Positions 8,188 to 16,860 of a stretch of 64,000 bases of DNA are shown here, in pieces. The DNA lies in assembly GCA_002729885.1 (NCBI GenBank), contig PBUB01000007.1, forward strand, positions 143,064 through 207,063. Reading direction: 5' to 3'. The translations under genes and the position numbers were made by a program. Positions within the stretch are counted from its first letter, which is position 1, and each line of letters begins with the position of its first letter. The notes below the pieces were generated by a model that ran no database searches, had not been told where the DNA came from, and worked only from the letters and a program-made list of their open reading frames with translations. Source of the stretch: Spirochaetaceae bacterium. Its GTDB lineage: Bacteria > Spirochaetota > Leptospiria > Leptospirales > Leptonemataceae.

Positions 8188-10767
8188 CTAGCCTTCTTCT
8201 CGAATGAGCTGCACCGGCGATGTATGAAATACCTCTCGACTAATCCATAATCCAATCAATATGTTTAGAATCACCGTACCGGCAAAAAGTAGACTCAGAG
8301 AAAAGTAAGGCACGGCAGCATCGCTTTCAAAGAAGTAGGAAAGCACCGGACGACTTACCACTTCAGCCAGCAGCCATCCTACAACGCATCCCAGGAAGCT
8401 CAGAATTCCATACTCATAGGTTAGAATCTTTCGAATATCTGATGCGGGAGCCCCCAGAACCTTGAGAAGCATACTTTCCTTGAGCCTCTGAAAGCGCCCG
8501 GCTGCAACCGCCCCTACCAGGATAACAATTCCATTGGCCAGAGTCATATAGGATAGAAACTGAATCACAACGCTGATCCTTTGCATTATGTAGCTGGCAT
8601 TTCGCACAGCTTCGGAAATATCGATAATGGTAAGATTGGCAAATTGCTCCACCATCGCCTTCTGGAAATTGACAATGTCCGAATCCAGACGAAAGCTTGC
8701 GATGGTCATCCCCGGTGCATTCTCCAGCATACCTGGAGAAAAAACAAAGTAAGAATTGGGTTTGATGGCCTGCCATTCTACTTCGCGCAGGCTGGTCACT
8801 TCTGCATCCAGAGCAATCCCCTGGATATCCATGGTAATTTCATCCCCCACTTCTATGCCCAGACGATCCGCCAGGTCTTCATCGATAGATACCTGCTGAT
8901 TTCCAGGTTTGCCCTGCCAGAATTCTCCATCCGTAACCCGTTCCGATGATATCGTATGATCCCTGTAGGTAATTCTGTATTCCCGGGTAAGCAGGCGATC
9001 CTCCCAGCTTCGGTTCACAGAATCCGGATCCACACTGGACTTATCCAGGGTATCTCCATTGATGGCCTGTAACCTGGCTGGAATCATGGGCGCCATGGAG
9101 ATATCGCTGGCACCTCTTGCTTCAATGAAACCTTGAAACTCCCCCAGCTGATCCTTCTGAAGATCGATAACAAATACGTTGGGTAAATCTTCCCGGGTCT
9201 CTACATTGATCTCTTCCTGAATTGAATTTTCCAGGATGTACACTGCACTCAATAGCAGAATTCCCAGACCAATACTGGTAAGTACGCTGGCTGTTTGATT
9301 GCCGGGCCTGTAGAGACTGGCAATTCCATAGGATGCATGAACTGACTTTGCAGGAATGATGCGGGCCAATCGCATAACGCCCATGGCAAACAAATACAGT
9401 AGTGCGATGCATCCTGCAATAGCCGCGGCAAAACCCACAGAGGCCCCGGCAGACTCCGTTTGCCAGTAGACAACGGCGATGACCGAGATCACAGAAAGAA
9501 GGGCCACACCCAGAACGATGAGTAATCTACTGCGCTCTTCTCCTTCTTCAATACTCTTTCGAATCACTCGAAGAGGAGAAACGTTTCGCATACGATACAC
9601 AGGAATAAGTACAAAGATTGCGCAGGCTACAGATCCAATAAGCACCGATTGCAAAAGAGTGATCCAGGAAAATTCCAGTTGGATCTGGACCGGCAGGAGT
9701 TCACTACCCAGAGCCGATTTAAGCCAGTCAAATGCCAGAGGCGGTAACAGACTTCCAGGCAGCGCTCCCAGAAGAGATCCCAGAATTCCAGGAATCATAG
9801 AAAGGAAGAAATAGATAGCAAATACCTGGCCAGGGGTAGCCCCCAGGCTTCGTAGAATCGCTCCGTGCTGCAGCCGATCCTTGAGAAAGACCGAAATTCC
9901 GGAACCAATACCCAGGCCTCCCAGAATCAATGTGACTATACCTACGATACTCAAGAAATCCGCCACAATTTTGAGAAATCGGCGAAGACTATCTGCCCCC
10001 TCTTTTGATGTGCGAATCTCCAGGTTTTCTTCCCGCAGTGCAGCAGAGAAATATTCAGACTTTACATCCTCTGCTGAAAGGGACTGCGGCAAAAAGAACA
10101 TCTCATGATAGCGAACGCGGCTTCCTCTCTGTAAAAGTCCGGTGGCCTCAGCGAACCTCTCACCAATGTAGAGTGATTTGGCATATCCGAATCCCGAAGC
10201 AACAGTGCCCGGCTCTGGAACAAAAACACCCAGCACCCGGAAATCCTTGCTGCCCAGACGAATTCGCTGCCCGGATGATACCTCCATGGATTTGGCCAGG
10301 TCCGGATCCAGTATTGCACCTGGCAGTCCATCGGACGGATTCTGCTGCAGTTTCTGCCAGACCCCCGGAGGATCGGTGCGGATCTCTCCGTAGAAAGGAA
10401 AGCCTTCTCCCACGGCTCTTAATCGAGCCAGGGCAGTAGTTTCCACCTCTTCGCCATCCGCACTGCGCTTTTGCGCCATGGTGTTAAACTCAACCATGGC
10501 TGCGGATTGAGCTCCACTATTCAGTAGTTCCTGCTTGATCTGAGTGGCCCTGGGCCCGTCCTGCTTTCGCGTGGATTCCAGGATTAAATCGGCCCCCACC
10601 AGCCTGCGGGTCTGGGATTCAATACTTCCTTCTACACCATTTACTGTGGTCTGAATCAGTGCAATGGCCGCGGTACCCAGAGCAATACTCAGAAAACAGA
10701 AGGCTAGCTTTCCCCGGGAGTTTCTAGTTTCTTTCCAGGCCAGTTCCAGGCCGTAGCTCAGTTTCAT
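8188..10767 (-). CDS. ABC transporter permease with two FtsX/MacB-type halves
   Basis: An 859-residue permease. It has an N-terminal membrane helix ('LAFCFLSIALGTAAIALIQTTVNG'), a large periplasmic MacB-type core region, and three helices of a first FtsX domain (about 265-400). A further helix pair and a second periplasmic loop (about 480-740) follow, then a second FtsX domain with three helices at the C-terminus. This architecture matches the YbbP/DevC-like predicted lipoprotein or substrate-release permeases (LolC/MacB superfamily) that work as mechanotransmitters. The start overlaps the upstream ATPase stop by 4 bases (ATGA), so the pair is translationally coupled and forms one transporter. 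Confidence 0.88.
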   Translation of the reverse strand: MKLSYGLELAWKETRNSRGKLAFCFLSIALGTAAIALIQTTVNGVEGSIESQTRRLVGADLILESTRKQDGPRATQIKQELLNSGAQSAAMVEFNTMAQKRSADGEEVETTALARLRAVGEGFPFYGEIRTDPPGVWQKLQQNPSDGLPGAILDPDLAKSMEVSSGQRIRLGSKDFRVLGVFVPEPGTVASGFGYAKSLYIGERFAEATGLLQRGSRVRYHEMFFLPQSLSAEDVKSEYFSAALREENLEIRTSKEGADSLRRFLKIVADFLSIVGIVTLILGGLGIGSGISVFLKDRLQHGAILRSLGATPGQVFAIYFFLSMIPGILGSLLGALPGSLLPPLAFDWLKSALGSELLPVQIQLEFSWITLLQSVLIGSVACAIFVLIPVYRMRNVSPLRVIRKSIEEGEERSRLLIVLGVALLSVISVIAVVYWQTESAGASVGFAAAIAGCIALLYLFAMGVMRLARIIPAKSVHASYGIASLYRPGNQTASVLTSIGLGILLLSAVYILENSIQEEINVETREDLPNVFVIDLQKDQLGEFQGFIEARGASDISMAPMIPARLQAINGDTLDKSSVDPDSVNRSWEDRLLTREYRITYRDHTISSERVTDGEFWQGKPGNQQVSIDEDLADRLGIEVGDEITMDIQGIALDAEVTSLREVEWQAIKPNSYFVFSPGMLENAPGMTIASFRLDSDIVNFQKAMVEQFANLTIIDISEAVRNASYIMQRISVVIQFLSYMTLANGIVILVGAVAAGRFQRLKESMLLKVLGAPASDIRKILTYEYGILSFLGCVVGWLLAEVVSRPVLSYFFESDAAVPYFSLSLLFAGTVILNILIGLWISREVFHTSPVQLIREEG

Positions 10768-11540
10768 CGAGAGGCCTTCTTGCGGCTGGTCTTCCCTTTT
10801 CGGGTCGATGTTTGGCCGGACTTTCTGGTAGCTTTTCTGGCTACCTTCGTAGCGGCTTTTTTCGACGACCTCTTCTTATGCACAACGATTTGCTCCACCT
10901 GACCGTCCCGTAGTCGAATCTCCCGGTCCGCAAGACCTGCAAGAGCCGGGTTATGGGTTACCAGTACAAGGGTGCAGTTCTTACGTGTATCCATCAGCAA
11001 ATCGATCACCGTATCTCCGCTGGCAGAGTCCAGGTTTCCGGTAGGCTCATCGGCAAATAGAATGGAAGGAGAGGTTACCGATGCCCGGGCAATAGCCACC
11101 CGTTGCATTTCACCTCCAGAAAGCTGCGTGGGATAGTGATTTAAACGATCGGCCAATCCCATTCGTTCAAGCATCCGGGCGGCCCTTTCATCGGCACCGG
11201 ACTGATCCTGGAGTCTGAGAGGCAGGCTAACATTCTCCAGAGCAGTCAAAGTGGGAACCAGCTGAAAGTTCTGGAATACAAAACCAATGCGGCTTCCCCG
11301 GAAACGTGACAGCCTGGTTTCATCCATGGCATTTAGATCCTGCCCTGCCAGCAATACCCTGCCCCTGGTGGGGCGATCCAACCCTGCCAGCAATCCCAGC
11401 AGAGTTGATTTTCCACTTCCGGAGGGTCCGGTTATGGAAACAAATTCACCATCCTCTACTTTAAAACTTACATCATGTAAGACAGTCAGTGCTCTTTCCC
11501 CTCTTACATAGTCTCTACCCAGGCCAATTGTTTCGATCAT
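10764..11540 (-). CDS. ABC transporter ATPase (LolD/MacB/YbbA type) with Lys/Arg-rich C-terminal tail
   Basis: A 258-residue ATPase subunit. Walker A is GPSGSGKST (about residue 40), the Q-loop lies in 'FQNFQLVPTL', the signature is LSGGEMQRVAIARA, Walker B is 'ILFADEPTGNLD', and the H-loop is 'LVTHNPALA'. The ~220-residue core is of the LolD/YbbA kind. The last ~35 residues are an unusual run rich in Lys, Arg, Ser, Thr and Ala ('KKAATKVARKATRKSG...'), like a histone-H1-type tail, absent from ordinary family members; it may contact nucleic acid, lipid head groups or be an adornment. It is the first gene of the two-gene exporter operon and diverges from the cco operon. Confidence 0.92.
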   Translation of the reverse strand: MIETIGLGRDYVRGERALTVLHDVSFKVEDGEFVSITGPSGSGKSTLLGLLAGLDRPTRGRVLLAGQDLNAMDETRLSRFRGSRIGFVFQNFQLVPTLTALENVSLPLRLQDQSGADERAARMLERMGLADRLNHYPTQLSGGEMQRVAIARASVTSPSILFADEPTGNLDSASGDTVIDLLMDTRKNCTLVLVTHNPALAGLADREIRLRDGQVEQIVVHKKRSSKKAATKVARKATRKSGQTSTRKGKTSRKKASR

Positions 11541-11590
11541 GTTCCAATGAATAAAGGGATTCCTTCTCTACCGGTCAAGTAGGGAAAAGA

Positions 11591-11619
11591 TGAGACCGTT
11601 TCTCAATTTCATATATAAT
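11591..11619 (+). promoter_or_regulatory. Candidate sigma-70-type promoter for the cco operon
   Basis: A perfect TATAAT (11614-11619) is preceded at 17 bases by TGAGAC (11591-11596), a partial match to TTGACA. It points towards ccoN about 200 bases away, which would give a long leader containing two palindromes. This is sequence inspection only; an A/T-rich patch could give the same match by chance. Confidence 0.35.
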
Positions 11620-11634
11620 CACGTCGCAAAGGGG

Positions 11635-11648
11635 CTTTCTATAGAAAG
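11635..11648. promoter_or_regulatory. Perfect 14-bp palindrome upstream of ccoN
   Basis: CTTTCTATAGAAAG is a perfect inverted repeat lying just after the candidate promoter and before the cco genes. It could be an operator half-site pair or the closing stem of an RNA hairpin. It does not match the FNR/CRP consensus (TTGAT-N4-ATCAA). Confidence 0.4.
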
Positions 11649-11710
11649 AAACTTGTAAGCACTATCGCGCATTGTAAGTAAGACAGGAATCCCTGGTTAC
11701 TCCATATAAG

Positions 11711-11726
11711 TTCTCTTTAAAGAGAA
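11711..11726. promoter_or_regulatory. Perfect 16-bp palindrome upstream of ccoN
   Basis: TTCTCTTTAAAGAGAA is a perfect inverted repeat about 90 bases before the ccoN start. Its outer arms (TTCT/AGAA) resemble those of the 14-bp palindrome 77 bases upstream (centre to centre), so the two may be sites for one dimeric regulator. The regulator is unknown. Confidence 0.45.
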
Positions 11727-11818
11727 TGTCGCATACTACAAACAAAGGACTCAGGTCCAAATGCGAAACGAACTGTGGATACTGGAGGGTTCGCACCTGA
11801 TTCCCAAGAGGACCCAAT

Positions 11819-13267
11819 ATGCAGGAACAGACCAACACTGCCGGCCACGTGCCGGATTACGACAACCAGATCGTTCGCTGGTGGGTGCTCAGCACCATTT
11901 TTTATGGTGTGGCAGCCATGCTTATGGGTGTTATTGCGGCATTCCAGATGGTTTACCCATCCTGGAACCTGACGCACATACTGCCCAACCTGAGCTTCGG
12001 ACGAATCCGGCCCGTTCACACAAACGGGATTATCTTCGGATTTACATTGAGTATTATCTTCGCGACGATGTACTATTCCATCCCGCGTTTACTAAAAACT
12101 TCCGTATGGTCCCGAGCCCTGTCTCGAGTCCATTTCTGGATGTACCAGGTAACCCTTCTGGGCGCCGTTGTGACTTTGCTTCTGGGGTATACCCAGAGCA
12201 AGGAATACGCAGAGCTGGAATGGCCGCTGGATTTGATTATCGCTGTATGGTGGGTAATCATGTCCCTGAACTTCTTTATGACCATAAAGAATCGTCAGGA
12301 AAAGCATATCTATGTAGCCATCTGGTTCTTTATCGCCACCTGGGTAACCATCCCAATCCTGTTCATTGTGAACAACCTGGCCATTCCATCCGGCCTGTTT
12401 AAATCCTATTCCATCTTCAGTGGAACGACAGATGCAAACATTCAGTGGTGGTATGGACACAATGCTGTGGCATTCGTACTCACCACTCCTATCCTGGGAA
12501 TGATGTATTACTATCTGCCCAAGCATGCCAGGGTTCCTATTTTCAGTCACAGGATTTCCATTATCCACTTCTGGTCTTTGATCTTCATCTACATCTGGGC
12601 CGGACCTCACCACCTTCTGTATTCACCTATTCCAGACTGGGCTCAAACCCTGGGGATGGTATTCTCGGTGGCGTTGATCGCACCTTCCTGGGGAGGTATG
12701 CTGAATGGATTTCTCACCCTTACCCAGTCTAAAGAGAAGATTCGCACCGATGCAGTGATTAAATTCATGCTGGTGGCTCTGACCTTCTATGGTATGTCCA
12801 CGTTCGAAGGGCCTATGATGTCTGTTCGTGCAGTAAATACCATTTCGCACAACACAGACTGGACCATCGGACACGTTCACGGTGGCGCTCTTGGCTGGGT
12901 GGCAGGAATGGCATTCGTTGCTATCTACTACCTGGTGCCCAGACTGTGGAACACCAATCTGCATAGCGAAAAACTGGCAGAGGTGCACTTCTGGATGGCA
13001 TTTGGAGGCATTATCCTCTATGTAGTTTCCATGTGGGTTTCCGGTGTTACCGAAGGGCTTATGTGGAGAGCTGTGGATGCTACCGGTGCACTCCAGTACG
13101 ATAAATGGATAGAGATCGTTGAGATCTTGCAGCCCTACCGATTGATTCGTGCTCTGGGCGGAACATTGTTCCTGGCAGGATTCCTGCTTCTGATCTACAA
13201 TATCTGGATGACCATACGCAACGCCGGTTCTGGCTTCGTTGCTGTGGATCTGCGAGAAAAGGCTTAA
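11819..13267 (+). CDS. ccoN: Cytochrome cbb3 oxidase catalytic subunit I
   Basis: A 482-residue haem-copper oxidase subunit with about twelve membrane helices. It holds the low-spin haem b and the haem b3/CuB centre where oxygen is reduced. Visible are 'GRIRPVHTNGIIFGFTLS' (haem ligand His in helix 2), 'WWYGHNAVAFVLTTPILGMMYYYLP' (CuB His and the helix with the cross-linked Tyr seen in C-type oxidases), 'WAGPHHLLYSPIPDW' (paired CuB histidines) and 'GHVHGGALGWVAGMAF' (haem ligands). Length is standard. The ribosome site AAGAGG lies 7 bases before the ATG. It is the first gene of the cco operon. Confidence 0.97.
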   Translation: MQEQTNTAGHVPDYDNQIVRWWVLSTIFYGVAAMLMGVIAAFQMVYPSWNLTHILPNLSFGRIRPVHTNGIIFGFTLSIIFATMYYSIPRLLKTSVWSRALSRVHFWMYQVTLLGAVVTLLLGYTQSKEYAELEWPLDLIIAVWWVIMSLNFFMTIKNRQEKHIYVAIWFFIATWVTIPILFIVNNLAIPSGLFKSYSIFSGTTDANIQWWYGHNAVAFVLTTPILGMMYYYLPKHARVPIFSHRISIIHFWSLIFIYIWAGPHHLLYSPIPDWAQTLGMVFSVALIAPSWGGMLNGFLTLTQSKEKIRTDAVIKFMLVALTFYGMSTFEGPMMSVRAVNTISHNTDWTIGHVHGGALGWVAGMAFVAIYYLVPRLWNTNLHSEKLAEVHFWMAFGGIILYVVSMWVSGVTEGLMWRAVDATGALQYDKWIEIVEILQPYRLIRALGGTLFLAGFLLLIYNIWMTIRNAGSGFVAVDLREKA

Positions 13268-13287
13268 GCTGAGCCAGGAGAACCAAT

Positions 13288-14151
13288 ATGTCAGAAGAAA
13301 ATAGCAGAATACCAAAGGAATTAACCTGGTACGAAAAGCTCAGCGCCAAAGTTGAGTCCCATGGCTTGAAACTGACCATCTGGACCACCATCGCCATTCT
13401 GATTGGTGGTGCAGTGGAGATACCTCCCTTCTTTATGATGGGCGAGGTCAAAAAGATCGAATCTGTGACTCCTTTCAGCGCTCCTGAACTGGCCGGTCGA
13501 GATGTGTATCAGGCAGAAGGATGCTTCTATTGCCATACTCAGATGATTCGACCCTTTCGCTGGGAAACTCAGCGATGGGATCCGAACCTGGCTTATGGCG
13601 AAGCTCCCTACTCCAAGGCTGGCGAATTCGTTTACGATCACCCTTTTCTCTGGGGATCCAAGCGAACCGGTCCGGACCTTTCGCATGAAGCGAGCATTCG
13701 CCCCAGCGCTGCCTGGCATGCGGAACACTTGATCAACCCCAGGGATGCTGTGGATAATTCGCCCATGCCGGCGTATCCTCATCTGTTTCTGGAGCCTGTA
13801 GATGCAGACCAGACCATCGCCAATATGCGAGCCCTGGCAACCATCGGAGTTCCCTATAAGGCTACGGATTTCCAGCTGGCGAAAAACCTTTTGATCAAAG
13901 AATGCTCCGAGCAGGATCAGAAGAACCTGAAGAGAGCCATGGTAATGAAAGGCTACAGCGAAGCGGAAATTGAAGCAAAGGTCTGCAAACTGGGCGAAGT
14001 AGTGCCCATCACCAAAGGTGATGCTCTGGTGAGCTATCTACTGAAACTCGGTCGCGATACAACCTCTGTAGCCATGGAAAAAGCTGCAGAAGCGAAAGAG
14101 TCCGATGTAGCGAATGCATCAGAGGATTCGGAGGCCCAGAATGGAAACTGA
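13288..14151 (+). CDS. ccoO: Cytochrome cbb3 oxidase monohaem c subunit II
   Basis: A 287-residue membrane-anchored cytochrome c. One N-terminal helix (about 28-48) precedes the haem-binding CFYCH (Cys79, Cys82, His83) in the family block 'GRDVYQAEGCFYCHTQMIRPFRWE'. 'GPDLSHEA' and 'NSPMPAYPHLF' (axial Met) follow, as in other CcoO proteins. The C-terminal half carries an extra ~40-residue helical stretch with two Cys ('IKECSEQDQKNLKRAMVMKGYSEAEI', written in part), making it longer than the common ~205-245 residues. It passes electrons from CcoP or cytochrome c to CcoN. AGGAG precedes the ATG; the 3' end overlaps ccoQ by 11 bases. Confidence 0.95.
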   Translation: MSEENSRIPKELTWYEKLSAKVESHGLKLTIWTTIAILIGGAVEIPPFFMMGEVKKIESVTPFSAPELAGRDVYQAEGCFYCHTQMIRPFRWETQRWDPNLAYGEAPYSKAGEFVYDHPFLWGSKRTGPDLSHEASIRPSAAWHAEHLINPRDAVDNSPMPAYPHLFLEPVDADQTIANMRALATIGVPYKATDFQLAKNLLIKECSEQDQKNLKRAMVMKGYSEAEIEAKVCKLGEVVPITKGDALVSYLLKLGRDTTSVAMEKAAEAKESDVANASEDSEAQNGN

Positions 14152-14341
14152 AATCTGGATGGGGATCTATAAAGGCTTACGCCTTCCCCTGCTGGGTATG
14201 ATACTTCTCTTTATTGCCTGGTACGTTTATCGTCCGGGCAAGAAGAAGGAACTGGAAGCGGCCAAATACGATATGCTGGACGATGAGATCGATACCGGCC
14301 TGTCCGAGGAATACCGCAACCGGGATAAGGAGGCAGTATAA
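14141..14341 (+). CDS. ccoQ: Cytochrome cbb3 oxidase small subunit IV
   Basis: A 66-residue single-helix protein from ATG 14141, chosen because GGAGG stands 6 bases before it; the longer frame would extend further into ccoO. The helix 'LRLPLLGMILLFIAWYVYRPGKKKELEAAKYDMLDD' with the YRPGKKK exit motif is typical of CcoQ, which stabilises the oxidase complex. It overlaps ccoO by 11 bases, and its stop shares one base with the ccoP start (TAATG). Confidence 0.9.
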   Translation: METEIWMGIYKGLRLPLLGMILLFIAWYVYRPGKKKELEAAKYDMLDDEIDTGLSEEYRNRDKEAV

Positions 14342-14889
14342 TGGCAGATTTTCAAGAAGTAAGAGATGATGAAGAGATTTACGAGGGACGCGGCTGGCTA
14401 CCTACCTGGTGGACCTTGATGCTGATTGCCGGTATCGTCTTTGGAGTAGTCTATGTTCTCTGGACCCATGGTCTGGAAGGATGGGATCAAGAGAAGGGTT
14501 ATGAGCAGGAAGTTGCCGATTATCAGAAGCAATTTCCCGAAGCCATGAACCTGAACAAGATCACTCTGAACGAAGAAGGTGCAAATCCACTGCGCGGCGA
14601 TGCTGAAGCCATCGAAGCCGGCCAGAGCCACTTCCAGTCCAAATGTGCTGCCTGTCATGGTAACGATGCGAAAGGCCGAGTGGGCCCGGATCTTACCGAT
14701 GCCACATGGTTGCACGGTAACTCGGATGAAGTAGTTTTTGGTCTGGTGATGAACGGAATCCAGGGAAATCAGAAGATGCTGGAAACCGGAGGCAATATGC
14801 CCGCTCATAATCGCAGCCTGGGCAGCACGAAAGTGCTCCAGGTGATGGCATGGCTGGCCAAAATGAATCCCAGTCTCAAAACCAAATAG
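14341..14889 (+). CDS. ccoP: Cytochrome cbb3 oxidase c-type subunit III, single-haem short form
   Basis: A 182-residue membrane-bound cytochrome c. The N-terminus ('GRGWLPTWWTLMLIAGIVFGVVYVLWTHGLE') has one membrane helix and matches CcoP. There is only one haem site, CAACH (Cys102, Cys105, His106), with 'GPDLTDATWLHG' and the axial Met in 'GGNMPAH'. Usual CcoP proteins have about 300 residues and two haems, so this copy corresponds to one cytochrome domain plus the anchor. Nothing suggests a frameshift: the frame closes cleanly and a hairpin and ccoG follow. AAGGAGG precedes the start. Confidence 0.93.
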   Translation: MADFQEVRDDEEIYEGRGWLPTWWTLMLIAGIVFGVVYVLWTHGLEGWDQEKGYEQEVADYQKQFPEAMNLNKITLNEEGANPLRGDAEAIEAGQSHFQSKCAACHGNDAKGRVGPDLTDATWLHGNSDEVVFGLVMNGIQGNQKMLETGGNMPAHNRSLGSTKVLQVMAWLAKMNPSLKTK

Positions 14890-14936
14890 TTTTTGGAGAC
14901 GTAGTTTCCAGGTTCAATAAAGATAGATTAATTATA

Positions 14937-14961
14937 AAGCGGAGGGTTACTCCCTCCGCTT
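14937..14961 (+). terminator. Stem-loop between ccoP and ccoG (partial terminator or mRNA-processing hairpin)
   Basis: AAGCGGAGGG and CCCTCCGCTT form a perfect 10-bp stem with a 5-base loop. Only a weak pyrimidine tract follows, so it is more likely an attenuator or 3' stabiliser that gives more ccoNOQP than ccoGHSI message than a full stop signal. Confidence 0.6.
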
Positions 14962-14998
14962 CCTTTCGGAAGAGCAAGACCCCACCTGGGAGGACATC

Positions 14999-16333
14999 AT
15001 GGTCATCGCAAGGCCTATTGAAGGCAAGCACCGCACAATCAAGAATCGAATCAACATTGCACTCTTTGCTCTGTTTCTGGTACTCCCCTTTATTCGCATA
15101 AACGGACACCCTTTTCTGCTTCTGGACATTCCCCAGAGAACTTTTCACGTCTTTGGACTGACGATCTGGCCTCAGGAGCTCTATTTCCTTCACGTAATTC
15201 TTTTGACTCTGGGCTTTATGCTGCTCTTTTTTACCGCTCTTTTCGGGCGAATCTGGTGCGGCTATGCATGTCCTCAGACCATCTTCACGGAAGCCTATAA
15301 CTGGGTCGGGAAGCTGGTAGCGGGAAATTCCTACGGTAAGCCCACAATGAAAAAGTCGCACTGGGCTCGCGTAATACCGGCCTGGGTGCTTCTTTCCTTT
15401 TTGTTTAGCTTTGCATTCGTCGCCTACTTTGTTCGCTACGAATTCATGCTGGGCCATCTGGCAGCGGGAAACATCTTCGCTTTTGAGGATACCTATCGTC
15501 CTGCTGCCTGGTTCATCTTCTTGATGGCTTCCACCGGTACTGCTTTCTTTAATATGGTCTACTTTCGTGAGAATCTATGCAAGTATGCCTGTCCGTATGG
15601 TCGCTTCCAGGCTGCACTTATTGATCGTCACAGCCCCATCGTTATGTATGATGTAGAACGTGGCGAGCAGCGCAGACAGAAAGGCCAGAAGGTGGGCGAA
15701 CATGCAGGGGATTGCATCGACTGTCATCTATGTGTGCAGGTTTGTCCTACCGGAATTGACATTCGCGATGGATTACAGATTGGATGCCTTTCCTGCGGGC
15801 TCTGTGTAGATGCCTGTAACAGCGTTTTACAAAAATTCGATAAGCCCACTCTCATCGACTATAGCACTATTGCAGAGTCGGAAACCCATAAAGTGGATCG
15901 TCAGAGCCGACCCTACTTTCGTCCCAGAACAGCCGTCTATGGCGCTGTAGTGGGAGCCCTGATTGTTGTCTTTACAGCTCTTCTTGTTCTTCGCACCCCC
16001 ATCTATGCCAGTATTCAGAGAGATGCGGAACTGCGAAACAGAAAGGTGGCAGACAGCTACCAGAACGGTTACGAGCTTCACCTGGGAAACATGTCCTACA
16101 CCGACCTGCGAGTAAATGTTGCGGTGAAGGGAGATGGACCGTTTGAAATTATTTCAAGACCTGGAACCATAGAACTGGATCCATCCCAGCACAAGGAATT
16201 GCGACTTATTGTGGCTTATAAGGCGGAAAAGGCGCCCCTGCGCCCACGCGAAATCCAGTTTCTAATTACGAGCGCGGATGATCCATCCATGCAACACGTA
16301 GTGGAAAGCAAGTTTACATTCCCCATTGAGTGA
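14999..16333 (+). CDS. ccoG: CcoG/FixG/RdxA, cbb3 oxidase copper maturation ferredoxin-like protein
   Basis: A 444-residue membrane protein with about five helices and a cytoplasmic ferredoxin domain. The membrane CxxxCP motif is in 'CGYACPQTIF', with a second CxxxCP in 'CKYACPYGRFQ'. Two 4Fe-4S clusters are formed by 'CIDCHLCVQVCP' and 'CLSCGLCVDAC'. The C-terminal ~120 residues are the FixG Ig-like periplasmic domain. CcoG reduces Cu(II) to Cu(I) for assembly of the CuB centre. GGAGG lies 6 bases before the ATG. The stop is followed almost at once by ccoH. Confidence 0.95.
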   Translation: MVIARPIEGKHRTIKNRINIALFALFLVLPFIRINGHPFLLLDIPQRTFHVFGLTIWPQELYFLHVILLTLGFMLLFFTALFGRIWCGYACPQTIFTEAYNWVGKLVAGNSYGKPTMKKSHWARVIPAWVLLSFLFSFAFVAYFVRYEFMLGHLAAGNIFAFEDTYRPAAWFIFLMASTGTAFFNMVYFRENLCKYACPYGRFQAALIDRHSPIVMYDVERGEQRRQKGQKVGEHAGDCIDCHLCVQVCPTGIDIRDGLQIGCLSCGLCVDACNSVLQKFDKPTLIDYSTIAESETHKVDRQSRPYFRPRTAVYGAVVGALIVVFTALLVLRTPIYASIQRDAELRNRKVADSYQNGYELHLGNMSYTDLRVNVAVKGDGPFEIISRPGTIELDPSQHKELRLIVAYKAEKAPLRPREIQFLITSADDPSMQHVVESKFTFPIE

Positions 16334-16353
16334 TGGAAAGGACTGAATACGAA

Positions 16354-16860
16354 ATGTCAGAATCAATGAAAACAGCCTTCTGGCTAATTGGTATATTCTT
16401 CACCCTGCTGGTAATTGGCCTGGGATACACTCTGAAGCTGGCTCTGGATAATGCGGAGCCAATTCTGGACGAAAGCTACTATGAAAAAGGTCTGGATTAT
16501 CAGGCCCATATAGATGCCCGGGAGCTGGCCCAGAACCAGGGATTTCAAATCCAGGGCGCCGTCTTTGAAAAGGATTTGCTGGAGCGAGGTAAGCAGAACC
16601 TGTCCTGGACCCTGATGGTGCCCGAAGGTAAAACCTTGAAAGCGAAAGACGTGAACTTCACTCTGGTTCTGGATCAGCCAGCCACCAGCCGCTACCGGCA
16701 AAGCGTCAAGATTGCTCCTGAAGACATTCAGATTCGAGACGGTAACCTGGTATTCAGCAAAGAGATCAATATTCCTCGACCGGGATACTGGGACGTAATT
16801 GTGGATGGCAAAGCGGGAGAGCTGCGCTTTCATCGCAGCCATAGAGTAGGTGTGGAATAA
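16354..16860 (+). CDS. ccoH: CcoH/FixH family oxidase assembly protein
   Basis: A 168-residue protein from ATG 16354 (MSESMKTAF...), preceded by GGAAAGG. A GTG at 16330 and an ATG at 16333 touching the ccoG stop are possible alternatives. One N-terminal membrane helix is followed by 'EPILDESYYEKGLDYQAHIDAREL', the FixH hallmark, and a periplasmic Ig-like domain. FixH stabilises or assembles cbb3 oxidase together with CcoG and the copper ATPase. It ends one base before ccoS. Confidence 0.88.
   Translation: MSESMKTAFWLIGIFFTLLVIGLGYTLKLALDNAEPILDESYYEKGLDYQAHIDARELAQNQGFQIQGAVFEKDLLERGKQNLSWTLMVPEGKTLKAKDVNFTLVLDQPATSRYRQSVKIAPEDIQIRDGNLVFSKEINIPRPGYWDVIVDGKAGELRFHRSHRVGVE

Noticed and set aside
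12623..13315. 230-codon minus-strand frame opposite ccoN
   Set aside because: Shadow of the strongly conserved ccoN coding sequence.
14341..14889. ccoP considered as a pseudogene because it is short
   Set aside because: Intact frame, good ribosome site, complete haem domain and anchor; treated as a single-haem form.
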